This document shows, piece by piece, positions 1 to 8,296 of a stretch of DNA of 36,933 nt (its first letter is position 1; each line of letters starts with the position of its first letter). Both the position numbers and the translations under genes were made by a program. The notes beneath the pieces were generated by a model. It was not told the origin of the DNA. It did not search any database and saw only the letters and a list, made by a program, of their open reading frames with translations. The stretch is from DAOUCP01 sp034432155 (GTDB lineage: Bacteria; Chloroflexota; Anaerolineae; Epilineales; Epilineaceae): contig DAOUCP010000138.1 in NCBI GenBank assembly GCA_034432155.1, positions 1 through 36,933 on the forward strand. Direction: 5' to 3'.

Positions 1-122
1 CGCGTGGCCGACGGACCCACCGCCACAGTTGGCGCCGCGCGCCTTCCTGCCTCGCGCTGACCGCCAGCCGTGAGGCGCTGCCCCCGGACCGCTGCCCCTG
101 GCCGAACCCCCGAGCGCCGAGG

Positions 123-213
123 CGCTGCCGGTCGATGATGCGTTCCGTCAAGCCAACCGCGAACCCGCACGCTGCCGGTCGATGATGCCGTCCGTCAAGC
201 CAACCGCGAACCC
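123..213. repeat. 47-bp tandem duplication spanning the start region of the first gene
   Basis: Positions 123-166 and 170-213 carry the same 44-nt sequence with two mismatches, at a spacing of 47 bp. Both copies contain ATGATG and the first codons of the downstream protein. Because 47 is not a multiple of three, the upstream copy is in a different frame: ATG at 135 encodes 16 residues (MMRSVKPTANPHAAGR) and stops with TGA at 183-185, overlapping the ATG at 182 as ATGA. The duplication is seen directly. A coupling role for the upstream peptide is inference. Confidence 0.9.
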
Positions 214-2419
214 CCAGCGTGGTGGCCGGTGGTACTTGGCCGCGGCCGTCATCTCCGTGTTTCTCAGTGCCGCTCTCCTATTCCTGGTAGAACCGATGGC
301 GGCGCGCATCCTCTTGCCGCACTACGGGGGTAGCCCGGCGGTCTGGAACACGGCGATGGTGTTCTATCAGCTGGTGCTGCTGGCCGGGTATGCCTACGCC
401 CACTGGCTCACCGGTCATCGTCGGCCAGGCCTTCGGCCGTGGCTGCATCTCGCGGTCGTGCTTGCGCCACTGGCTCTGCTGCCGCCGTGGCCCGAGGCGG
501 TGGCTCCAACGAAGCACGTAGGACCGACGATGGCGGTGCTCCTCTCCCTGGGTACCGCCGTTGGGCTGCCCTTCTTCGCGCTGTCCAGCAACGCCTCGCT
601 CGTCCAGACCTGGCTGGTGGCCCGTCGGCCGGAGATCGCCAATCCGTATCGCCTGTATGCCGCCTCGAATGCCGGCTCCTTCCTGGCCCTGCTCGCTTAC
701 CCGAGCCTTGTCGAGCCGCGACTCGGCTTGCGGGATCAGGCCACCGCTTGGTCCCTCGGCTACGCCGCCTTCGCCATCTTGGTGACGGCGACCATGCGCT
801 GGCCAACAGCGGCGGCCAGAGGCGGTCCCCCACTCGGAGCCGACCCTGTCGACGATTGGGGCTCGCCGCCCATCCGAGCCGGGCGCCGTGGCATGTGGCT
901 TCTGCGCGCCGCCGTGCCGTCGAGCTTGCTGCTTGGCGCTACCCTGACCATCACTACGGATGCCCTGTCCATGCCGCTGTGGTGGGTACTGCCGCTGGCC
1001 CTGTACTTGCTGGGTTACGTGGTCGCCTTTGCCTGGCCGGACCGCCTGCCACGGCGGCCACTGGCGGCTTTGGCGGCCCTGTGCGTCGCCCTCAGCCTGG
1101 CGGTGACGAGCCTGCAGATCCTGCTGCCCGTCGTGCTCTTGGTGGTACTGGCTCTGACCACGGTTCTGGCCTCGAGCGCGCTTTGTCACCTGGACCTGGC
1201 GCGCGACCGCCCCCCGTCCGACCGGCTCACTGAGTTCTACTTGTGGATTGCGCTGGGTGGGGCGGTCGGTGGCGTGTTCAACAGTCTGGTGGCGCCCGTG
1301 GTCTTTGACAGCGTAGCCGAGTGGCCGATTGGGCTCACGCTGCTCGCCTGGCTCGCCTTCCGGCCCGGCGCGGCTGTCGGCGCGGCCAGCCTCCGCCGGC
1401 CCTGGGGCCTGGGGTTACTGCTGCCAGCAGCGACGGTGCTCGGTGTGGGGGCGCTGGCGATGGCAGGACTGGCCACCGGATCTCTGGAGGGACGCGGCTG
1501 GTGGTTGCTGATGCTCGTCCTACTGCTGCCTTACGGCCTGGCTCTGCCTAGGCGCCACCTGCTCTTTCCGCTCGCCGCCTGCCTCCTGACTGCCGTCGCC
1601 GTCCTGGGCTGGAATGCACCGGCGCCCGTGGTAGAACAAGCCCGCAGCTTCTTCGGCGTTCTGCGGGTACGCGAGACGGCCGAGCGTCGAGTCCTCCTGC
1701 ACGGCACGACAGTCCACGGCTCACAGAGCCTCAAACCCGAGCTTCGGTCGGTGCCCGGCAGCTACTACCATCCCGCCGGTCCGCTGGGTAGCGTCATGCG
1801 CGCCCAGCGAAGCGGAGCTCGCATCGCGCTCGTCGGCTTGGGAACCGGTGCCCTGGCAGCCTTGGGCAAGCCCGGGCAGGAGATCGACATCTTTGAGATC
1901 GATCCGCTGGTGGAGCGTTTCGCCCGCAAGTGGTTCACCTACCTATCGGACTCGCCGGCGCACGTGCAGGTCGAAATTGCGGATGGCCGGCTGGGCCTAG
2001 CCCGTCGCGCGCCTGCCCACTACGACCTGGTGGTCGCCGACGCGTTCAGCAGTGACTCAGTGCCGGCGCACCTGCTGACGCGCGAGGCCATGGCGCTGAC
2101 GTTGGACCGCACCCGGCCCGGAGGTTGTGCGGTCTTCCATATCTCCAATCGCTCGCTCGATCTCAGCCGGATCTTCCGCGCCTGGTCCCAGGCCACCGGC
2201 CGACCAGTGGCCATCGCTCGCTGGGAACCGCCAGCCGCCGCTCGGGCCCAGGGCGCCGCGGCGACCGTGGCCGTTGCTCTAGCACCCGATGCGGCGACGA
2301 TCGAGCGGCTGCTCGACGAGCCGTCGGGCCTTTGGCAGCCGCTGCCGGTGACAGGCCCAGCCAGCCTGTGGAGCGATGACCACAGCGATCTCTTGAGCGT
2401 ACTGCGCTCGCCCTGGTAA
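182..2419 (+). CDS. Fused multi-TM / spermidine-synthase-like protein
   Basis: A 745-residue protein. The N-terminal 480 or so residues are a chain of hydrophobic helices opening with a conserved-looking block (FLVEPMAARILLPHYGG, then AVWNT) typical of fused MFS/spermidine synthase proteins. The C-terminal domain is a Rossmann methyltransferase-like aminopropyltransferase fold: glycine motif GLGTG at residues 552-556, then FEIDPLVERFAR, and the acidic signature ADAFSSDSVPAHLLTREA. Members of this family are widespread in bacteria, but most have no proven aminopropyl transfer, so a polyamine product should not be assumed. It ends 185 nt before the SbcD-like gene and is probably transcribed separately. 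The start at 182 is the in-frame ATG at the end of a duplicated region; ATG 185 is equally possible. Confidence 0.85.
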   Translation: MMPSVKPTANPQRGGRWYLAAAVISVFLSAALLFLVEPMAARILLPHYGGSPAVWNTAMVFYQLVLLAGYAYAHWLTGHRRPGLRPWLHLAVVLAPLALLPPWPEAVAPTKHVGPTMAVLLSLGTAVGLPFFALSSNASLVQTWLVARRPEIANPYRLYAASNAGSFLALLAYPSLVEPRLGLRDQATAWSLGYAAFAILVTATMRWPTAAARGGPPLGADPVDDWGSPPIRAGRRGMWLLRAAVPSSLLLGATLTITTDALSMPLWWVLPLALYLLGYVVAFAWPDRLPRRPLAALAALCVALSLAVTSLQILLPVVLLVVLALTTVLASSALCHLDLARDRPPSDRLTEFYLWIALGGAVGGVFNSLVAPVVFDSVAEWPIGLTLLAWLAFRPGAAVGAASLRRPWGLGLLLPAATVLGVGALAMAGLATGSLEGRGWWLLMLVLLLPYGLALPRRHLLFPLAACLLTAVAVLGWNAPAPVVEQARSFFGVLRVRETAERRVLLHGTTVHGSQSLKPELRSVPGSYYHPAGPLGSVMRAQRSGARIALVGLGTGALAALGKPGQEIDIFEIDPLVERFARKWFTYLSDSPAHVQVEIADGRLGLARRAPAHYDLVVADAFSSDSVPAHLLTREAMALTLDRTRPGGCAVFHISNRSLDLSRIFRAWSQATGRPVAIARWEPPAAARAQGAAATVAVALAPDAATIERLLDEPSGLWQPLPVTGPASLWSDDHSDLLSVLRSPW

Positions 2420-2604
2420 ACCAGGCCACCGACCACGGCCATGCGCATCTTGCCAAGCTCGGCCACAACGGTCTGTTCAAGCTCCGCCATGACGGTTTCG
2501 GCAAGCTCGGCCAAGCCGGTCTTGCCAAGCGCGGCCGCTTGCGTCCGCCCGCCTGGCGTCGGGGCGCTGGTCGCCGCAACCGGCTTGGTGGTACGATAGC
2601 CTCG
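2412..2604. repeat. Intergenic region with 24-bp tandem array
   Basis: Downstream of the first gene, three and a half units of 24 bp run from 2454 to 2536 (2454-2477, 2478-2501, 2502-2525, partial 2526-2536), each starting CAAGCTC or CAAGCGC. Units differ at several positions. The stop codon at 2417-2419 sits in the loop of a small CCTGG/CCAGG hairpin (2412-2425). There is no ORF with its own start and SD here. Confidence 0.85.
2589..2597 (+). promoter_or_regulatory. Extended -10 promoter of the SbcD-like gene
   Basis: The sequence TG-G-TACGAT fits an extended -10 element. A start point about 7 nt downstream falls at 2604-2605, which is the ATG itself. No Shine-Dalgarno sequence is present before that ATG, so the mRNA may be leaderless. 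No convincing -35 is visible. Confidence 0.45.
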
Positions 2605-3762
2605 ATGGTCCGCTTCCTGCACACCTCCGACTGGCAACTGGGCATGAGCCGCCGCTTCTTGCCGCCCGAAGCACAGCACCGTTTCGCCGATGCCCGCGTC
2701 GCCGCCATTGAGCGCATCGGCGCGCTGGTGCGCAGCGAAGGCTGCTCCTTCGTCGTGGTCTGCGGGGACGTGTTCGAGTCGAACCATGTGAGTGGCCAGC
2801 TTGTTTCCCGCGCCCTGGATGCCCTGGCCCAGGTGCCCGTGCCGGTGTACTTGCTGCCTGGCAACCACGACCCGTTCGACGCCGCCTCCATCTACCGCGG
2901 CGCCGACTTCCAGCGCCATCGACCCCCCAATGTCCACGTGCTGACCGAGAGCAGGCCCCTGCAGGCGGCTCCCGACGTGTGGCTGATGCCGGCCGTCTGG
3001 CTATCCAAGCGGCCGGCCGAGAACCCGTGTGTTGCCGCTCTCGATGCGCTGGCCAGCCAGGCGCCCCAGCCCGGCACGCGCCGAGTCCTGCTGGCCCACG
3101 GGGCCCTGGATACCTTCTCGCCACACAGCGACGACCCGACCCGCCTGGCGCGCGACGCCCTCCTAGCAGCGGTCGCCGCAGGGCACGTCGACTACGTGGC
3201 CCTCGGCGACCGGCATTCCACCACTGCTGTCGACGAGCGGCGCTGCATCTGGTATTCCGGTAGCCCCGAAGCCACCGACTTCGACGAGCAAGATGTGGGC
3301 AACGTGCTCGTCGTGTCCTTGCCCGATGGCAACGGCGCACCCACGGTGACGGCAAAGCCCATCGGCCGCTGGCAGTTTCTGGCGCGCGAGTGGCCCCTGG
3401 ACGGCGATGCCGACATCGCAGCGTTGGCGGACTGGTTGGACAGCCTGCCGAACAAGCGCGAAACGGTGCTCAAGTTGCGGTGCGTTGGCACGCTCACCAT
3501 CCGCCAGCGGGCATATCTCGAAGAACGGCTGGCCATCTTCGCCGACCGGTTCGCGGCCATCGTCGACTGGGAGACGCAGCCGGATCTGGTGGAGCGTTCC
3601 GACGAGGACGACTTTGCTGCTCTAGGCCTGTCGGGCTTTGCCGCGGCCGCTCTGGCCGAGCTCCAGAACCTGGCACAGGGTGACGGTGTGGAAGCCCGGA
3701 AAGCTCGGCGGGCGCTCGCACTGCTCTGGCGGCTGGCACAGCCGGTCGAGGAGGCGGGCTAG
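2605..3762 (+). CDS. sbcD: SbcD-like DNA repair nuclease (metallophosphoesterase)
   Basis: A 385-residue calcineurin-like phosphoesterase. The metal-binding motifs are all present: HTSDWQLG (residues 6-13), GDVFE (54-58), GNHD (86-89), LAHG around His165 and GDRH (201-204). The last differs from the GHxH of classical SbcD and matches the shorter DNA-repair exonuclease branch usually paired with a YhaN/SbcC-like ATPase. By family knowledge it is the Mn-dependent nuclease subunit that processes DNA ends and hairpins with the ATPase encoded 7 nt downstream. The open frame extends further upstream (TTG at 2539), but ATG 2605 starts exactly where the family begins (MVRFLHTSDWQ). No SD precedes it; see the extended -10 at 2589. 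Confidence 0.88.
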   Translation: MVRFLHTSDWQLGMSRRFLPPEAQHRFADARVAAIERIGALVRSEGCSFVVVCGDVFESNHVSGQLVSRALDALAQVPVPVYLLPGNHDPFDAASIYRGADFQRHRPPNVHVLTESRPLQAAPDVWLMPAVWLSKRPAENPCVAALDALASQAPQPGTRRVLLAHGALDTFSPHSDDPTRLARDALLAAVAAGHVDYVALGDRHSTTAVDERRCIWYSGSPEATDFDEQDVGNVLVVSLPDGNGAPTVTAKPIGRWQFLAREWPLDGDADIAALADWLDSLPNKRETVLKLRCVGTLTIRQRAYLEERLAIFADRFAAIVDWETQPDLVERSDEDDFAALGLSGFAAAALAELQNLAQGDGVEARKARRALALLWRLAQPVEEAG

Positions 3763-3769
3763 TCGCGCC

Positions 3770-6412
3770 ATGCGAATTCATCGCATCCGGCTCCGCCACT
3801 TTCGGGGAGTCACCGACCGGGAAGTGACGTTTCGGGCGCAGGGGGTGACGGTCATCCGTGGCGCCAACGAGACCGGCAAGTCCAGTCTGCGCGAAGCCGT
3901 CGATCTGATCCTCGAGCTGCCTCACGACTCGAAGGACGCTCGCATCCGGCACGTGAAGCCGGTCAACGAGGATGTGGGGCCCGAGGTCGAGTTGGAGATG
4001 ACCGTTGGCGCGGTTCGGTTCCGCTACCGGAAGCGCTGGCTCAAGGAGCCAGAGACGGTCCTCGAGGTCCGTGGCTCGACCGTCGAGCACTACACCGGAC
4101 GGGAGGCGCACAACCGCGTCCGTGAGATCCTCGATCGCCACGCCGATTGGGCGCTCTGGAAGGCCCTGCATGCCGATCAAGGCGTGAATCTGGCGCAGGC
4201 GGAGTACCGCGCCAGTCGATCGCTGGTGCGGGCCCTGGACCGGATTGCCAGCGCCCAACTGAGCGACGACGCCTCGGACGACCTGTTTGGCCGGGTCAAG
4301 CAGGAGCGCGAACGGTACTTCACGCCCAAAGACGCTCGTCTCAGGAAAGAGCACGCCGAGGTCGGCCGCCATGCGCAGCAGGCGCAGGAGCAGGCGCACG
4401 CGCTCCGGCAGCGGCTCGGGGAACTCGAGGCTGCCGTCGCCAACTATGAGCGGCTGGAGGCCGAGCTACGTGCGCTGCGAGGGCAGCTCGCCGAGGCCGA
4501 CGCACAGCTGAACCGACTGGCGGACGTGGTGGAACGAATCAAGGAACTGGAGGCCACGCTGGAGCGGCTGCGCGCCGAGAGTCGCCTGGCTGCGCAACAG
4601 AAAGCCGAGGCCCAAGGGCGGCTCGAGGCGCGAGCGGGCCGGATCCAGAACGCGGAGCGTCGCGGCGAGGAACAGGCCCGCGCCGAGGCTGCGCTGGCCA
4701 GCGTGACCAGCCGGGTGACGGCGGCAGCCAAAGCGCGTGCCGAGGCGGCAGAGGCACGGACCGCGGCCCGGAAGGCTTCCGAGGAGGCCATCCGTCGCCG
4801 CGAGCTCGCCGCCGGCGATTACCAGCTCCGCCATGACCAGCTGGATCAGCAACAGCTGAGCGAGCGGCTGGCGGCGGTCCGCGAGGGACTCGCCGCCCAG
4901 AAGGAGGCGCAAGACTTCCTCGGCACCTGCCAGGTGGACGAAGCGCGCCTCCAGGGGATCGAGCAGGCTCACCTGAAAGTCGAGCAAGTCCGTGCCCAGC
5001 TCGAGTTGGCCAAGACCACCCTCACCATAGACCCAGAACGCGAGCTGCTGGCCATCGTGGATGGCCAGGAAGAGCTTGTGCCGGCCGGCACGCCATGGCA
5101 GCGCACCGTCGGCGAGCGGACGGTGATCCAGCTGCCGGGGGTGGCTCGCCTAGTCGTCGAGCCGGGCCGCGGCACGACCGAACTGGCCGGCCAGCTCCAA
5201 ATGGCCGAGTCGCATCGGAGGCAGCTTCTGGCCGAGGCCGGGGCGCAAGACGTTGCCGAGGCGCGGGCACTCCACCGCCGTCGGCAGGCCATGCAGAACC
5301 AGCTTCAGACGGCCGAGAAGCGAGTCCGCGAAGCGTGCCGCGACTTGTCACCCGAAGAGATGGAGTGGCGCATCCAGCAGCTGGCGGCGGCCATCGCAGC
5401 GTACACTGCCCATCGCCCGCCCGAGCCAGCGCTGCCACGCGACCTGGACGTGGCCCGGCTCGAGAAGGAGGCCGCGGAGGCGGCCGAGCGCGAGGCCCAG
5501 GATTGGCTCGCCGACTGCGAACGAGCCTTCACCCAGGCCGAGACGGATTTGGCAGCGGTCCAACGCGAAGCCGAGCGATGGACCGCTCTGGTCGAGCAGG
5601 CCACCGCCGAAGCGCAGGCCGCGGCAGCGGAGCTAGCCCGTGCTCGCGAGGTGGTTCCGGACGCCGAGCTGGCCACCGCCATGGCGAGCGCCGAAGAGCG
5701 GCTCGCCGCGGTGGAGGCCGCGGTGCGCTCGACGAGTGGTGAGCTCGAGCAACTCGCGCCGGACGTGGTGCGGCAGCAGGAACTCACCTGCCGCCAACGG
5801 CGCGATGCCTTGGCGGCGCGGACGCGCGAAGCCGAGCGCGAGCGGGACCAGTTGGCCGCGAGGCTAGAAGTGGAGGGCGCGCAGGGCCTGTACGAGGCAG
5901 CCGAACGCGCCCAGGCGGAAGCCGATCGCGCCTCGAGGGACTGGCAACGCCTGAATGAGCGAGCGGAGGCCGCCAAGCTGCTGTGGGAAGTCCTGGACCG
6001 CCAGCGCCAGCAAGCCCACCTCCGCTACCACGCCCCCTTGCGGGAGATGATCGAGCGTCTGGGCCGGCCCGTGTTCGGCCCAAGCTTCTCGGTGGAGCTA
6101 AATGAGGATCTGCAGATCGCCCGTCGCACCCTCGACGGCGTCACCTTGCCATTCGCGGACCTGAGCACCGGCGCCCGGGAGCAACTGTGCGTCATCGAGC
6201 GACTCGCGTGTGCCGCGCTCGTCAGTCCGGAGGGCGGAGCGCCAGTCATGCTGGACGACGCGCTCGGCTACTCGGATCCGGAGCGTCTCCGTGCCCTGGG
6301 CACGGTACTGAGCATGGCTGCCGGCGACAGCCAGGTGATCTTGCTGACCTCCCATCCGGAGCGCTTCCGGAACATCCCGGAGGCGACGGTGGTCGATCTC
6401 GACGCCTCTTGA
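3770..6412 (+). CDS. sbcC: SbcC/YhaN-like SMC-family ATPase
   Basis: An 880-residue Rad50/SbcC-type protein. The N-terminal Walker A is GANETGKSS (31-39). Two long coiled-coil arms rich in Glu, Ala, Arg and Gln follow. The C-terminal half-site has the signature DLSTGAREQ (from 797) and Walker B VMLDD (826-830) followed by ALGYSD. The middle of the coiled coil (about 418-474) is not a zinc hook: there is no CxxC, and instead a short beta-rich stretch with IVDGQEEL and GVARLVVEPG. The gene starts 7 nt after the SbcD-like stop, so the two are translated from one message and likely form the nuclease complex. Its length is shorter than E. coli SbcC (about 1048) and fits the YhaN-like branch. Confidence 0.87.
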   Translation: MRIHRIRLRHFRGVTDREVTFRAQGVTVIRGANETGKSSLREAVDLILELPHDSKDARIRHVKPVNEDVGPEVELEMTVGAVRFRYRKRWLKEPETVLEVRGSTVEHYTGREAHNRVREILDRHADWALWKALHADQGVNLAQAEYRASRSLVRALDRIASAQLSDDASDDLFGRVKQERERYFTPKDARLRKEHAEVGRHAQQAQEQAHALRQRLGELEAAVANYERLEAELRALRGQLAEADAQLNRLADVVERIKELEATLERLRAESRLAAQQKAEAQGRLEARAGRIQNAERRGEEQARAEAALASVTSRVTAAAKARAEAAEARTAARKASEEAIRRRELAAGDYQLRHDQLDQQQLSERLAAVREGLAAQKEAQDFLGTCQVDEARLQGIEQAHLKVEQVRAQLELAKTTLTIDPERELLAIVDGQEELVPAGTPWQRTVGERTVIQLPGVARLVVEPGRGTTELAGQLQMAESHRRQLLAEAGAQDVAEARALHRRRQAMQNQLQTAEKRVREACRDLSPEEMEWRIQQLAAAIAAYTAHRPPEPALPRDLDVARLEKEAAEAAEREAQDWLADCERAFTQAETDLAAVQREAERWTALVEQATAEAQAAAAELARAREVVPDAELATAMASAEERLAAVEAAVRSTSGELEQLAPDVVRQQELTCRQRRDALAARTREAERERDQLAARLEVEGAQGLYEAAERAQAEADRASRDWQRLNERAEAAKLLWEVLDRQRQQAHLRYHAPLREMIERLGRPVFGPSFSVELNEDLQIARRTLDGVTLPFADLSTGAREQLCVIERLACAALVSPEGGAPVMLDDALGYSDPERLRALGTVLSMAAGDSQVILLTSHPERFRNIPEATVVDLDAS

Positions 6413-6448
6413 GTCCGCTCCTGCGGCCGTCGCCGTGTGATTCCTGCC

Positions 6449-8296
6449 ATGGCCGTCGTCTACCCGGAAACGATCGCTCCCGAGACCACGAGCCCTGCCG
6501 AGCGCGAGCTGTACGTCCTCTTCGGCCAGGCGTTGCCAGACGATTATGTCGTCTTCCACAGCGTCGCCTGGCAAGCGCTCGATGGCCATGGCCGCCGGCG
6601 CGACGGCGAGGCCGATTTTGTGATTGCCCACCCTCGTCGAGGCATTCTGGTGCTCGAGGTCAAGGGTGGCGCCATCGCCTTCCATGCCCGCAGCGGTTCT
6701 TGGACAAGCACCTCCGCCGCCGGCCGGGTCTCGACCATCAAGGACCCCTTCCGCCAGGCCAAGACGAGCGCTTACGCCTTGCGCGACGAGCTCGCCGCGC
6801 GGCTGGGCGCAGCGGAGGCTGGGTTGTGCATCGGCCATGCCGTGGCCTTTCCGGACGTGGTGATCGGCGACCAGTGGCTTGGCCCTGACAGGCCGCGGGC
6901 CATCGTCCTCGATCGCACCGACACGGCGGCCATCGAGCGCTGGGTGGGTCGCGCCATGGCCCACTATCGCGGCACAGCTGCCAGCGACCGCGCCGGCGGC
7001 CAAGCCGAGGTCCTGGACCTGTTGGTCGGGCTTCTGGCCAAGAGCTGGGAGCTCAAGCCCGCCCTGTGGGGCGAGATTGTGCGCGAGCAGGCGGTCCAGT
7101 TGCGTCTCACCGAAGAGCAGTTCCGAATCCTGGACCTCTTGAGCCGGCACGATCGAGCGCTCATTTCCGGCTGTGCCGGTTCCGGCAAGACGCTGCTCGC
7201 GGCCGAAAAGGCCACCCGGCTGGCCCGCAGCGGTTTCAAGACCCTGCTGACGTGTTACAACAAGAAGTTGGCCGCCCACTTGCGGGGCGCATTGGCGAGG
7301 CACGATCGCCTGACGGTCGCTCACTACCATGAGCTCTGTTACGAGATGGCGTCCCACGTTGGTACCCTACCGACGCCTTGCCAGGCAGATGAGACGTTCT
7401 TTGCCCGAGTCCTGCCGGAGTGCTTACTCGCGGCCATCGAGCGGGCACCCGAGCTGCACTTCGACGCCATCGTTGTCGACGAGGGCCAGGATTTCCAGAC
7501 CGAATGGTGGGTGACGCTCACCGAGTTGCTTCGCGACCCCAACCGCGGTATTCTCTACATCTTCTATGACGATAATCAGCGCCTGTATATCGACACCAGC
7601 GCGTTTCCCATCGTCGAACCACCACATTGCCTCACTATCAACTGCCGCAACACCCAGTCCATCCATCGGCATGTCATGCGGTTTTACCACGCCGCGCATG
7701 TGCCGGCCGTCCATGGCCCGCCCGGACGGCCGATCGAAGTCCTCTCCTACGCCGGGCCGGCGGAACTGCACCGGGCGCTGGCACGCACCCTGGAGCGGCT
7801 GACAAAGGAGGAGGCTATCCCGGCAGGCGAGATCGCCGTCTTGACACCCTGCGGCAGAGACAAGAGTAGCCTGTGGCGAGACCCGACCTTCGGCTCCCTG
7901 GTGCTCTCCGACAGCCTGGAGCCAAGAGCGACGACTGCATCGACCGCCGCCGAGGCGCCCCGCAAACGGCGGGCGGTCGCCACGCGGGACGGCACGTTGG
8001 CCACACCGGCAGCCGCCCGGTCCGCCCCTAGCCGCGGTGGCGAGTCGGGGGCGGCCGAACAGCGCCAGGCCGTCGCCTGGTCAACAATCCACGGCTTCAA
8101 GGGGCTGGAGCGAGCCGTCGTGATCCTGGCCGAGCTGGACAGCTGGCCGCTCGACGATGAATCGCTGAATCAGCTCCTGTACGTTGCCTGCAGCCGGGCG
8201 CGCAACCATCTGATCGTGCTTCTGTCCTCGGACGCGCCAGCCGCCGTCCGTCGGGCATTCGCTGGTCAGGCCGAGAGCCGGCGAGGGCGAGCTTAG
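6449..8296 (+). CDS. NERD-domain nuclease / SF1 (UvrD-like) helicase fusion
   Basis: 615 residues from ATG 6449 (GTG 6437 would add four; neither has a clear SD). The N-terminal NERD domain keeps its predicted nuclease residues: Asp56 in GEADF and E70-V-K72. The helicase part has Walker A GCAGSGKT (241-248), Walker B DEGQDF (344-349), a YDDNQ motif, INCRNT, motif V TIHGFKG and motif VI VACSRARNH, so all SF1 motifs appear intact. Between the third and fifth motifs lies an Ala/Arg/Thr-rich insert of low complexity (roughly residues 485-545). It follows the SbcC-like gene by 36 nt on the same strand and is probably the third gene of that operon. Likely role: ATP-driven DNA unwinding coupled to cleavage, in repair or defence (inference). 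Confidence 0.86.
   Translation: MAVVYPETIAPETTSPAERELYVLFGQALPDDYVVFHSVAWQALDGHGRRRDGEADFVIAHPRRGILVLEVKGGAIAFHARSGSWTSTSAAGRVSTIKDPFRQAKTSAYALRDELAARLGAAEAGLCIGHAVAFPDVVIGDQWLGPDRPRAIVLDRTDTAAIERWVGRAMAHYRGTAASDRAGGQAEVLDLLVGLLAKSWELKPALWGEIVREQAVQLRLTEEQFRILDLLSRHDRALISGCAGSGKTLLAAEKATRLARSGFKTLLTCYNKKLAAHLRGALARHDRLTVAHYHELCYEMASHVGTLPTPCQADETFFARVLPECLLAAIERAPELHFDAIVVDEGQDFQTEWWVTLTELLRDPNRGILYIFYDDNQRLYIDTSAFPIVEPPHCLTINCRNTQSIHRHVMRFYHAAHVPAVHGPPGRPIEVLSYAGPAELHRALARTLERLTKEEAIPAGEIAVLTPCGRDKSSLWRDPTFGSLVLSDSLEPRATTASTAAEAPRKRRAVATRDGTLATPAAARSAPSRGGESGAAEQRQAVAWSTIHGFKGLERAVVILAELDSWPLDDESLNQLLYVACSRARNHLIVLLSSDAPAAVRRAFAGQAESRRGRA
8293..8296. other. Overlapping convergent stop codons
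   Basis: The bases TTAG hold both the TAG stop of the plus-strand helicase (8294-8296) and the TAA stop of the minus-strand exported protein (8293-8295). There is no room for a conventional terminator between the two genes. Confidence 0.95.
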
